DNA of 64,000 bases, taken from NCBI GenBank assembly GCA_007922225.1, contig ML680053.1, positions 5,262,164 through 5,326,163 of the forward strand, given 5' to 3'. This document shows, piece after piece, positions 1-8,982 of this stretch; within the stretch, counting starts at the first letter, position 1; every line of letters starts with the position of its first letter. The stretch is from Emydura subglobosa (taxonomy: Eukaryota; Chordata; Testudines; Chelidae). Below the pieces are notes generated by a model, which saw nothing but the letters and a program-made list of their open reading frames with translations, was not told the DNA's origin and made no database searches. A program made the position numbers and the translations under genes.

Positions 1-375
1 ACCTAGCCCAGCTCGCCGGCTGCGGCAGCCGGCCCGGCCCGGCCCTCTACTCCTCCCTCCCCTCTTCCCCGCCCTCCGCTGCCTTCCTCGCCCATTGGCT
101 GCTGGGGGTGTCCTGCAAACCTCCCCTTCCCACCGCCCGCGGAGGTAGGTCGGCAGCCGGCGTGGGAGAGGGGCGTGGGAGTGGGAAGCAAACAGAAAGC
201 TTGCAGCGGCGGCGAGCAGGGTGATGTCATGTGGGAAGGAGGGAGAGGCGGCTGGGATTTTAGGGGGCTGCTAAATAGCATCACGAGCCAGGCACCCCCT
301 AGCAGCCACCTCTCCGCGCTCCAGCATCTTCCGCCCTCGGCCAAGCAACCGGCCCAGGACGTGCTTCTCCTATAG
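1..375. promoter_or_regulatory. CpG-island promoter-like region at the window edge
   Basis: This stretch is GC-rich with many CpGs and contrasts with the AT-rich DNA that follows. It has a CCAAT-type motif (cattggc, about 94-100), GC-box-like motifs (ggggcg around 171) and a CRE-like tgatgtcat at 222-230, one base from the consensus. These are usual parts of vertebrate housekeeping promoters. No convincing coding exon is visible on either strand. A possible plus-strand splice donor (gag|gtaggt) lies near 141-149. The gene served and its direction cannot be decided from this window. Confidence 0.55.
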
Positions 376-930
376 AGGGAGTTTTAGGAGACTCCCTCTT
401 AGCACTTTTCACCTTCAGAGCCCTTAACAGACATTAACTAATCGGTCCCGCCCTTCCCCACCCCAGACACTTCGAGGTAACTATGGAAAGAGTTACCTAC
501 CATCCCCATTTTACAGTGTGGGAAACAGGAGAGATTTGTTCTGCTCGGGAAAGTAACTATATAACCCCACCTTCTTAGTCAGCGAACCTGCTACTTGTCT
601 GTGTGGAGAGTCACATTTGATGCTTTACTAGAAAAATGCATATTGTGGTTTTAGTCCTGCTAGTCCCAGGGAGCCAGAGCAGGGGCTCAGAGAAGGGGCT
701 GGATTCTGTTCCTTCTTGTGCACCATCAGCTGAATTGTTCACTAAATCAGTTACACCTGTGCAAAACCACTGAGGGTACTGGGGCTATACAGGAATCACG
801 GAGGGCATAAAATCTCCCATTTGTTGCATCATCACTAGGGACAGCACAAAGGGGGTGTGCTACTGTAGATTGGTTCCTGGTGGTTTTTACCACTGTCATC
901 TAGAGCTGCTCTGACCAGACTTAGATGTCA
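376..930. other. Non-coding stretch with weak old-SINE similarity
   Basis: No gene is visible. Around 460-560 there is a MIR/CORE-SINE-like piece (ccccattttacag followed by gggaaac), as in the tail of ancient tRNA-derived SINEs. The rest is unassigned. Confidence 0.3.
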
Positions 931-946
931 TTTTTTTTGAAGGGTT

Positions 947-1146
947 GGTATGGCCATGTTGGTTTCAGAACAAGGTGGGTGAGGTAATATCTTTCATTGG
1001 ACCAACTTCTGCTGGTGAGAGAGACAAGCTTTTGAGTTTACACAGAACTCCTCTTCAGGTCTCAAGAAGAGCTCTGTGTAAACTCAAAAGCTTGTCTCTC
1101 TCACCAACAGAGATTCCAATAAAATAAATTACCTCACCCACCTTGT
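947..1146. repeat. Near-perfect palindromic (foldback) interspersed repeat with hammerhead-like cores
   Basis: The left arm (about 974-1056) reads back as the right arm (about 1063-1146), giving a roughly 80-bp hairpin with a tiny loop. Each half holds the same unit: a CTGAAGAR-like box, a short stem (GAGTT/AACTC, or GAGCT/AACTC in the other half), then AAAAGCTT, bounded by AGAC/GTCT. On the minus strand of the left half the order is AGAC (1062-1059), CTGAAGAG, stem, AAAAGCTT, GTCT (1025-1022). This is the layout of a hammerhead ribozyme core (CUGANGA, helix II, GAAA) in which the first G of GAAA has become A. Similar sequences are abundant in sauropsid genomes. Assignment to a Penelope-like element is inference. 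Confidence 0.6.
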
Positions 1147-1149
1147 CTC

Positions 1150-2180
1150 ATGTTATTTGTATTGTGGTAGGGACAGAACGTCCTTGTGCTCAGCTTTACA
1201 AACACATGACCAAAAAAAAATGGTTCTTGGCCCAAAGACTTTACAATCTGAGCCCTTCTCTAATCACAGCAGTTGTCACTTTATCCTAAATGTGTTTTTA
1301 AACTGGTGTAACTCCCTAGATGGACACTCTTCTTTTGGTTTAGTTTAAACCGGTTCCTAATTGATTTAAGTTAAATCACAAGAAAGCTGGTTTAAACCAA
1401 AATTAAAGCAACTCCACTGCCTTTTGCTCAAGATTAAATCCACAGCTTTAGTTAAACCAGTGCACCTTTTTCATGTGCACAAGCCCTAAGTAAAAGACAA
1501 GAGACAAAAGGTGGATACAACAGACAGACAAGGGGAGTACAAAGAAACAATGTGACAACACAGTTTAGCATAATAAGCAGTGGTCTTAGAACACCAGCTG
1601 GCTATCTGTTGTCATGGTGGTAGAGAGAGATACCGCAGGCCTTTACTAGGAATCCCACTGTTACTAGCATCAATGGAGCTGCGGGATGATATTGCAACAG
1701 TGAGGGATCTGACAAAAAAGCTCAGTATAGACACAGCCTAACTGCCTTCGCCAAAACCAAAGGAGGTAAATATCACAGCTGAGATCAGAACTCAAGATTT
1801 CCTGAGTCCCAGTCCCAGTCCTGAGCTGAGGCCACATACAGAAGGAATGACTTCTTACACCAGAGGGAAAAGTACAGATATTTGGGGAGGGAGGGAATAT
1901 AAATGAGTCCTGGTAATTAAAAAAAAATTTTTTTTGAAACCAAGTCCTGGCAAATTTTTATTAAAATGCTTGAATTTCATCAAAATTTGTGACACATCTT
2001 CCAAAAAAGAATTTTTTCCAAAGCTTTTTCTGTCCTCCCTATCTCATGAGCTGCTTTCCAGGACTCTCTTTCTCCCTGGCAGTTCTGGCTGCATCCATCC
2101 CTTGCAGGGGTGATAGACTGGTGGGCAACACCATTTCTCTCTCCCTCTTGCACACATACTTGCAACCAGACCTAGGCAAG
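1150..2180. other. Unassigned intergenic DNA
   Basis: There is no supported gene. Around 1765-1850 (cagaactcaagattt followed by cctgagtccc) there is similarity to the 3' portion of a MIR-type SINE. A short A/T homopolymer stretch lies at 1919-1936. Nothing else was recognised. Confidence 0.3.
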
Positions 2181-2184
2181 GAAC

Positions 2185-2269
2185 AATGATGTTCCTTGCT
2201 TTGAGCAGGGGGTTGGACTAGATGACCTCCTGAGGTCCCTTCCAACCTTAATCTTCTATGATTCTATAG
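2185..2269 (+). repeat. CR1 LINE 3' end
   Basis: The sequence carries the CR1 3' UTR signature: ggttggactagatgacctcc, then ggtcccttccaacc, ending in the CR1 terminal motif tctatgattctata. Only the last 85 bases or so remain, as is usual for 5'-truncated CR1 copies. The terminal motif is duplicated at 2432-2444, on the far side of an inserted repeat. Confidence 0.8.
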
Positions 2270-2431
2270 CAAAAACAACGAGAGTCCTGTAGCACTTTAA
2301 AGACTAACAAATTTATTTTCTGTAGGCATAAGCTTTTGTGGGTTGTAACCCACTTCTTCAGATGCAAGAAGTAGAACTCAAAAGGCAGGTATATATATAC
2401 ATCCAATATATATATATATATATATATATAA
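2270..2431 (-). mobile_element. Penelope-like (tentative) fragment inserted in a CR1 tail, with hammerhead-like motif and (TA)n end
   Basis: The insertion is bounded by an identical 13-mer, tatgattctatag, at 2257-2269 and 2432-2444, which looks like a target-site duplication. On the minus strand the segment 2365-2326 reads GCAT, CTGAAGAA, a 7-bp stem (GTGGGTT/AACCCAC), AAAAGCTT, ATGC. This matches a hammerhead core with G to A in the GAAA box. A TA microsatellite occupies about 2390-2431. The family is abundant in sauropsid genomes. The Penelope assignment rests on the known presence of hammerhead ribozymes in Penelope-like elements and on the motif layout; no RT domain is present here. Confidence 0.5.
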
Positions 2432-2433
2432 TA
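2392..2433. repeat. (TA)n microsatellite
   Basis: About 40 bases of near-pure TA/AT repeat sit at the distal end of the inserted fragment described above. Confidence 0.9.
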
Positions 2434-2444
2434 TGATTCTATAG

Positions 2445-2850
2445 TTCTGTGAATGATCTCCCTTCACTTCCACTGTAGTGAAACATCAACTCTTCACATC
2501 CAGCTATGTGGGCAGGGACTGATAAGGAGTGGACATGGCATTTTACACCCAGGACCTGAAAGACTGAAATGGCAGTGAGTAGCCAAAGCATTTCACACTC
2601 TCAGCAAAGGAAAATGGATGTGGAATGACCCACTGCAGGGGGATATTATGAAATGGCCCCCAGCAGATACTGTTAGTGTCTGCATACTAATTCAGTGATG
2701 AATCAGAACACATAGTCCCCTTGATTCCTTCCCATTGCTATAGTGGAGTACCTGAAACAGATGATCAGTCCCGAACACCCTGAAGCACCCCTCTCCTAGT
2801 GAGACAATATACCAAATTAAGCTAATTCAACCTGAACCACTCCTAAAACA
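2445..2850. other. Unassigned intergenic DNA
   Basis: No gene or repeat family could be identified here. A short fragment at about 2850-2890 (aagtatgtccacac) resembles a Harbinger MITE end. Confidence 0.3.
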
Positions 2851-2893
2851 ATGTAAGTATGTCCACACAAGGGAGTCGCACCAGTTTAACTAA

Positions 2894-3188
2894 GGCCATG
2901 TCTACACTAGAGAGCTTACAGCAGCACAGCTGTACCAATGAAGCTGTGCCACTGTAAGATTGCTTGTGTAGTTGCTCTACGCCAATAGGAAAGAATTCTC
3001 CCGTTGGCATAATAAAACCATCTCCATGAGCAGCGGTAGCTATGTCGGCGGGAGAAGCCATCCCGCCAACATAGCACTGTGCACACCGAAGCTTCTGCCA
3101 GTGTAACTTATGTTGCTCAGGGGGATATTTATTTTCACACTCCTGAGTAACAAGTTATACCAAAAAAAGTGGTAGTGTAGATAAGCCC
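2894..3188. mobile_element. Harbinger-type MITE with TAA target duplication
   Basis: The element starts ggccatgtctacacta and ends with the inverted counterpart (tagtgtagataagccc); 12 of 16 terminal bases match. It is flanked by TAA on both sides (2891-2893 and 3189-3191), the 3-bp duplication typical of PIF/Harbinger. The inside is non-coding and imperfectly palindromic. Termini of this type recur at 6135, 16527, 39764 and 54839. Confidence 0.8.
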
Positions 3189-3191
3189 TAA

Positions 3192-3490
3192 GACCTGGTC
3201 AACACGAAGTTTTTGTATCACTTTAACCAGCCCCCAGTATGCATGCAGTTATACCATATAAAGGTGCGTATATCAATATAGATTAGGAAAATAACTGCAT
3301 CCCAACCAGGAATTATATTGCTTTAACTATGGGCTGGTCAACACTTAAAAGTTAGGTCGACACAGCTACAGCACTCAGGGGTGTGAATATTTTCATAGCT
3401 ATGCTGACCTAACCCCAGGTGTAGATGCAGTTAGCTTGAAAGAAGAATTCTTCTGTTGACCTAGTTACTGCATCTCAGAGAGGTGTACTA
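3192..3490. mobile_element. Two truncated Harbinger-type MITE pieces
   Basis: One piece begins gacctggtcaacac at 3192 and its internal sequence resembles 7060-7168. A second begins gggctggtcaacac at about 3343 and its internal sequence resembles 6805-7050. Neither has a matching right end, because the CR1 at 3494 begins there. Confidence 0.55.
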
Positions 3491-3493
3491 TTC

Positions 3494-5395
3494 ATAGACC
3501 CATAGACTGTAAGGTCAGAAGGGACCAATATGATAATCTAGTCTGACCTCCTGAACAACGCAGGACACAGAACCTCACCCAGTATATAAACCTCTAACCT
3601 ATGACTGAGTTATTAAAGTCCTCAAATCATGGTTTAAAGACTTTAAGATACAGAGAATCCACCAGCAACTGAGCCGTGCCCCATGCTACAGAGGAAGGCG
3701 AAACCCCCCCAGAACCTTTGCCAATCTGCCCTGGCGGAAAATTTCTTCCCGACCCCAAATATGGCGATCAGTTAAACCCTGAGCATATGGGCAAGACTCA
3801 CCAGTCAGACACCCAAAAAGAATTCACTGTAATAACTCAGAGCCCACCCCATCTAACATCCCTTCACAGGTCATTGGCATAGCTACCACCAGTAGTCAAA
3901 GATCAGTCAATTGCCAAACTAGGCTGTCCCATCATACCATCCCCTCCATACATTTATCAAGCTGTTTTGAAGCCAGGTAGGTTTTTTGCCCCCACTGTTC
4001 CCCTTGGAAGGCTATTCCAGAACTTCACTCCTCTGATGGTTAGAAACCTGCATCTAATTTCAAGTCTAAACTTCCTGATGGCCAGTTTGTGACCATTAGT
4101 TCTTGTGTCCACATTGGTGTTGAACTTAAATAATTCCTCTCCCTCCCTGGTATTTACCCTCTGATGTATTTATAGAGAGCAATCATATTTCCCCTCAACC
4201 TTCTTTTGGTTAGGCTAACGAAGCCAAGCTCTTTGAGTCTCCTCTCATAAGGCAGGTTTTCCATTCTCCGGGTCGTCGTAATAGCTCTTCTCTGTCCATG
4301 TTCCAGTTTGAATTCATCTTTCTTAAACATGGGGGACCAGAACTGCACACAGTATTCCAGATGAGGTCTCACCAGTGCCTTGTATAATGGTACTAACACC
4401 TCCCTATCTCTGCTGGAAATACCTCGTCTGATGCATCCAGGGACCGCATTAGCTTTTTTCATGGCCACATCACATTGGCAGCTCATAGTCATCCTGTGAT
4501 CAACCAATACGTCCAGGTCCTTCTCATCCTCTGTTACTTCCGACTGTTGTGTCCCCAGCTTATAGCAGAAATTCTTATTAGTCCCTAAATGCATGACCTT
4601 GCACTTTCCACTATTAAATTTCATCCTATTTCTATTACTCCAGTTTACAAGGGCATCCAGATCTTCCTGTATGATATCCTGATCCTTCTCTGTATTGGCA
4701 ATGCCTCCCAACTTTGTGTCATCCACAAACTTTGTTAGCACATTCCCACTTTTTGTGCCAAGGTCAGTAATAAAAAGGTTAAATAAGATCGGTCCCAAGA
4801 CCGATCCCTGAGAAACTCCCCTAGTAACCTCTCTCCAGCCTGACAGTTCACCTTTCAATATGACCCGTTGTAGTCTCCCTTTTAACCAGTTCTTTATCCA
4901 CCTTTCAATTTTCATATTAATCCCCATCTTTTCCAATTTAACTAATAATTCCCCATGTGGAACCGTATCAAATGGCTTACTGAAATCTAGGTAAATTAGA
5001 TCAATTGCATTCCCTTTGTCTAAAAAGTCTGTTATCTTCTCAAAAAAGGAGATCAGGTTGGTCTGGCACGATCTATCTTTTGTAAAGCCATGTTGTAATT
5101 TATCCCAATTACCATTAACCTCCATGTCCTTAACTACTTTCTCTTTCAAAATTTTTTCTAAGACCTCGCATACTACTGAAGTCAAACTAACAGGCCTGTA
5201 GTTACCCAGATCAGTTTTTTTCCTTTCTTAAAAATAGGAACTATGTTAGCAATTCTCCAGTCAAATGGTACATCTCCTGAATTTACAGATTTATTAAAAA
5301 TCCTTGCTAATGGGCATGCAATTTCATGTGCTAGTTCCTTTAATATTTTTGGATGGAGATTAGGACAGCTGGTGCCATAATTTGGGACCCCAAAG
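3494..5395 (-). mobile_element. CR1 LINE, 5'-truncated, with most of the reverse transcriptase
   Basis: The element runs right to left. Its 3' end is at about 3494 (cccatagactgtaaggtcag on the plus strand, the complement of a CR1 tail). Its coding part lies at 4154-5185 and continues to about 5390. The 5' end is truncated inside the N-terminal part of the RT. The 3' UTR at 3494-4150 is the same subfamily as the copy at 58238-58620. The 5' junction near 5390 abuts unidentified sequence. Confidence 0.9.
4154..5185 (-). CDS. CR1 ORF2 reverse transcriptase (partial, 343 aa open)
   Basis: This is the C-terminal two thirds of a CR1-type non-LTR reverse transcriptase, which copies the element RNA at the target site. 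Visible blocks are IYLDFSKPFDTVPH (first catalytic Asp region), SQGSVLGPILFNLF, the catalytic box FVDDTKLGG (usually FADD), MKFNSGKCKVMHLG, and the C-terminal [16 protein letters not shown] and LPYERRLKELG. The upstream RT part (FNKSVNSGDVPFDWR, IVPIFKKGKK) lies in another frame at about 5200-5390. It is separated by an apparent single-base shift near a T run at about 5214-5222. The endonuclease domain is missing. A long open frame in a truncated copy suggests a fairly young insertion, but it is not a functional element. Confidence 0.85.
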   Translation of the reverse strand: MTSVVCEVLEKILKEKVVKDMEVNGNWDKLQHGFTKDRSCQTNLISFFEKITDFLDKGNAIDLIYLDFSKPFDTVPHGELLVKLEKMGINMKIERWIKNWLKGRLQRVILKGELSGWREVTRGVSQGSVLGPILFNLFITDLGTKSGNVLTKFVDDTKLGGIANTEKDQDIIQEDLDALVNWSNRNRMKFNSGKCKVMHLGTNKNFCYKLGTQQSEVTEDEKDLDVLVDHRMTMSCQCDVAMKKANAVPGCIRRGISSRDREVLVPLYKALVRPHLEYCVQFWSPMFKKDEFKLEHGQRRAITTTRRMENLPYERRLKELGFVSLTKRRLRGNMIALYKYIRG

Positions 5396-6130
5396 GGGGT
5401 CCTTGTGGTCATGGTACTCCCAGTAGCAGAGACAGGTTTTGCAAGCAATAGGTGGTGGGCTGGAGAGTGAGCTTGCCCCATACTCACCAAAAGCAGGACA
5501 GGAGATGCCCTTGCTGGATGAGTGTGGAGCAGGCTTGCTCTCCATCCCTGTGTGAAAATTTGTGTCACACACCTCCTTTTGTCAGTTGCATAATATGCTT
5601 GGAAAAGGACCACACATACATCTGAAGGCTGTGGGCAGGAGGGCAGTTGCCACCCCTGCCCCTAAATTAGCTCCACCATTGGGTACTCCCAGTTTACTGA
5701 ATATAGCCAAACTCTATCAATCCTTCATCCCAAACTACTGTTGGGCATCTAAGACCCGCTCCATGACTAAAGGTATGTCTGTCCACTAAGTGGCAGTGGT
5801 AAATGGATCTATCATCGTAAAATATGAGTTTTGCTTAAGAGGTGACTGAGTGAATGCCAAACAATGTTTTTTTATTTGTGTTTTGAACTGAATAAGCAGA
5901 GCAGGTGCACTGAGAGTCTCTGGGAAAGGACTCTGATTTGCCTCGGTACTCAGAACAAATTCATATGGCTTCATTCCGAAGAAAATAACTTTTTTTTTAA
6001 TTACCTCATACGGGTCCCTTGTGTTCTGTGGGCAGGAGCTGAGCACCAGGCCCCAACCTCAAAGACAAACTCAGTTAAGCAATTGATTTTTGAGTAATCA
6101 CTACAGAACCTCAGTTTTCTCCTTTTTAGA
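5396..6130. other. Unassigned sequence between a CR1 and a MITE
   Basis: No gene is recognised. The part at 5396-5690 is more GC-rich and may belong to another repeat, but its family was not identified. Confidence 0.3.
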
Positions 6131-6134
6131 CTAA

Positions 6135-6391
6135 GGGCTAGTCTACACTTAAAACTTGCACCCATCTGTATAAGTACTGTGCCGCTGTAAGAGAGCGCTC
6201 CCACCAACATAATAAAACCAACTAAAAACAAGCCGTGGTAGCTATGTCGGCAGGAGAGTGTCTTCTGCCGACATAGCACTGCTCATACAAGTGCTTATGC
6301 CAGTAAAACTTATGTTGCTCAGGAAGCTGTTTTTTTCCCACCCCTGAGCGATAAAAGTTTTGCCGGCATAAGTGCTAGTGTAGACAAGGAC
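6135..6391. mobile_element. Harbinger-type MITE with TAA target duplication
   Basis: It starts gggctagtctacactt and ends gctagtgtagacaaggac, flanked by TAA at 6132-6134 and 6392-6394. It belongs to the same family as 2894-3188 and shares internal segments with it (ccgacatagcactg, aacttatgttgctcag). Confidence 0.8.
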
Positions 6392-6419
6392 TAACCGCAA
6401 AACGTGTTGGCCTGCAGCC

Positions 6420-7168
6420 TGAGGCCCTGTCTAGAGTAGGAAAATAGGTAGTAGCTAGCAGAATTTTAAACGTCATTTAGTAACCTTTCAAAAATATGTT
6501 AGATGACTGTGGTCAACTCTAAAGGGAGTCTTTAAAGCTGTTAAGCCTTTGATTATACTAGATGCTAAATTGTGTTTAAAAACTTGTTAATTAAAACATG
6601 TTAGCTAACACCCATTTTCCTCATCTAAATAAGTCCCTAGTGGTTTTGCTTTGGACATTAACAGCCATTATCCTAGTCTACACTGGCAACTGTAACCCTA
6701 CTGGCCTCAGTCTATGACCAATTGACCAGAGTTTATGAATGTCCTACAGAACTAGCACATATATGAAGAACACAAAACTAATTATAAAGTGTCTGAACCT
6801 TAACCTGGTCTACATTTAAAATTTAGGTTGACATAGCTATGTCGCTCAGAGGCATGAAACACCTACTCCCCTGAGTGATATAGCGATGCCGACCTAACAC
6901 CCAGTATAGACAGCAGACACCGCTAAGTTGATGGAAGAATACTTTCATCAACCTAGCTACTGTCTCTCAAGAAGGTAGTGTTCCTATCTGGTGGACAAAC
7001 AGCTAAGGCACTGTAGCTATGTCAGTATAGTCCCCATTTAGTAGACGTGGCCTCATTCTTCAGTCAAGTTTAGGAGAATAACTGCATCTCTGTTAGGGAT
7101 TTGTATTGCTTTAACTATATCTGATACTAAAACAACATGATTAAAGTGGTACAAAAGCTCTGTGTAGA
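6420..7168. mobile_element. Cluster of degraded Harbinger-type MITEs
   Basis: Three pieces are recognisable. One starts gaggccctgtctaga at about 6421. One runs about 6802-7052, from taacctggtctacatt to tagtagacgtggcc. A right-hand piece ends gtgtagacaagccctaa at about 7168. The termini match the family at 2894 and 6135, but divergence makes exact ends uncertain. Confidence 0.55.
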
Positions 7169-7189
7169 CAAGCCCTAAATTGTCTTATA

Positions 7190-7217
7190 TTTCATATATA
7201 TATATATATATATATAC
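7190..7217. repeat. (TA)n microsatellite
   Basis: A short run of TA dinucleotides. Confidence 0.85.
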
Positions 7218-7427
7218 ATATGTAGACACAGTGCCTGTCCTGAAAAACTTACTAAGAAGAGATAGCATTGGCAAGAGAAACCCATGGATGATAGTGAACA
7301 GCAACTTATGGCTCTTATTCTTCTCTCATTTCAAGCATTGTAAATCAAGAGTAACTCATTGAAAGTAATGCAGCTACACTAGTGCACAACTATGTGTACA
7401 TTGTGAGAGAAGAATTAGACCCCAGGG

Positions 7428-7585
7428 GGCCTGATTCGCCAGTGACTTGCATCTTGTGTAGTCATTTTCACACCTATGCCAAGTGGATGTAAAATACGGC
7501 CAAATCAGAATGGTAACATTTTAAAACCATCTTGCCCAGGTGTAAAGACAATGTAAGGTTCATGGCAGTAGAGAATCAAGTCCTA
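7428..7585. repeat. Palindromic interspersed repeat (foldback MITE-like)
   Basis: The left end (gggcctgattcgccagtga) is complementary to the right end (ggcagtagagaatcaag), so the unit folds back. A second, diverged copy is at about 24983-25112 (gggcctgagtattcactgg to gcaatggaaattcaggctc). Both contain the internal words aaatcagaatgg or acagatcagaatgg. No coding capacity is present. Confidence 0.5.
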
Positions 7586-7684
7586 GATGTGAATTTGGGA
7601 TGCAAGATGCTCAAAGTATTTCTAACTNNNNNNNNNNTCCTAGATGTGAATTTGGGATGCAAGATGCTCAAAGTATTTCTAACT
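7581..7684. other. Assembly gap: 10 Ns flanked by an identical 47-bp duplication
   Basis: Bases 7581-7627 and 7638-7684 are identical over 47 positions, with ten Ns (7628-7637) between them. This is the signature of two contig ends that overlap but were not merged. The duplication is therefore probably artificial. Confidence 0.9.
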
Positions 7685-7979
7685 ACATATGCAAAAGCAT
7701 GACAGAGAACATAGAAGTAATAGTCCTTCTCTGTACAACTCTGGTGAGAACTCTTGGGATAGTTTTAGTTGTTGCCTCCTTAGCAGAAGAGTGTACACTG
7801 ATTAGAGGGAGTTCAGAAAAAAGAAACAAGGTAATTAAAGAAATGAAGGGACAAACTGATAAAGTACTGTGGAATTAATTCTCCTCTCACTTCCACAAAG
7901 GTAAAAATGGAGTTACACTGCTATAAAACTGCTGCAAATGAGAGGAGAATCAAGTGCTTAATATATGAAGGTGCACCAG

Positions 7980-8761
7980 CATTGGTTTTGGAGTATTTCT
8001 ACCTAACTATAAGATATACCTCGTTTTCTATCATCCCAGAGTAACTATCATAACCTTGGCCAACTCATTGGAAGAGCTCAAGCCCAAACTCAGATGCACT
8101 TGCTAATAATTTTATTAACTATGGCTTATACACTCAGTTCAAATACTGAGACAAAACCCAAGGATGCCTCTTGAACACAGTCATTTCCGTGCTTCAGTTC
8201 AACAAACCTCACTCCCAATTACATTTGTTCTATCCCAGCAGTGTCTGCAGTTTCATCAATTAAAATAAAAAATTCTCCTCATGTGTTCACTGCCCCTGCA
8301 ATATCATTTCTCAGAATTTAACTACATATGTCAATCAGTTCATTTCTGGGTTGTGTTGTAGAAGTTTCCAAATGCTGCCTAATACTTTCACCCCCATATA
8401 GCTAGACTTACCATGGAGAATAACTTGTGTAGCATAAAGCATGATGGTACAAACAATCAGGTACAGTCTCCCTTGATACGCCTCTGGGAGTCATTCAATT
8501 GCTCCTTAAGGGTTCCTTTCTTCTTGGTCAAGATCTCTAAGAAGTTGGTTGCTCATAGAAATCTTCATACCATTCTAATTTTACATGATCTCTCACTGCT
8601 TCATTGAAGTCCTTGTATTTGGTGAAGCATCTGGCAATTAATGTACTTTTTACAACCCAGATAATTTTGGCCAGAAAACAGTCCACTAACAGCAATGAGT
8701 TCCTTTGATGCAGCAGTAAGGTGAATACTGGGTAAGCCATAAATGATTACATAATCTAGGA
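7980..8761 (-). pseudogene. Degraded hAT transposase (TTF/ZMYM1-like), part 1
   Basis: Minus-strand translation, with frameshifts and stops, gives a hAT transposase of the TTF-finger type. Recognisable blocks include FTKYKDFNEAVRDHVKL near 8580-8630, LTKKKGTLKEQLND near 8500, and RNDIAGAVNT followed by FFILIDETADTAGIEQ at about 8230-8310. The Asp of the IDET block lines up with the first catalytic Asp of the RNase H fold in this family. The fossil continues beyond the inserted hAT element at 11243-11540. It is much older than the insertion: multiple stops and shifts interrupt it. Confidence 0.65.
8754..8761. repeat. Target-site duplication (left) of hAT element
   Basis: atctagga is repeated exactly at 11243-11250. 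Eight bases is the standard hAT target duplication. Confidence 0.95.
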
Positions 8762-8982
8762 CAGGGGTGTCAAACTCATTTGCTATGGCGGGCCAGATTT
8801 GAAGTAAATGTACTTCAAGTGGGCCATACATACCATAAATCGAAATACAAGGCACAACCATTTTTATGTAGTATTATATTTTATTTGCTAGATATCAGCT
8901 ATATAAAACTTCAGTAAATTCACTGCTACAACTACCATTTTACGATTAAAAGAATCGATCAATGATTAAGAATTATAGTACT

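Noticed and set aside
7600..7878. Open frame running across ten Ns
   Set aside because: It spans an assembly gap with an artificial duplication.
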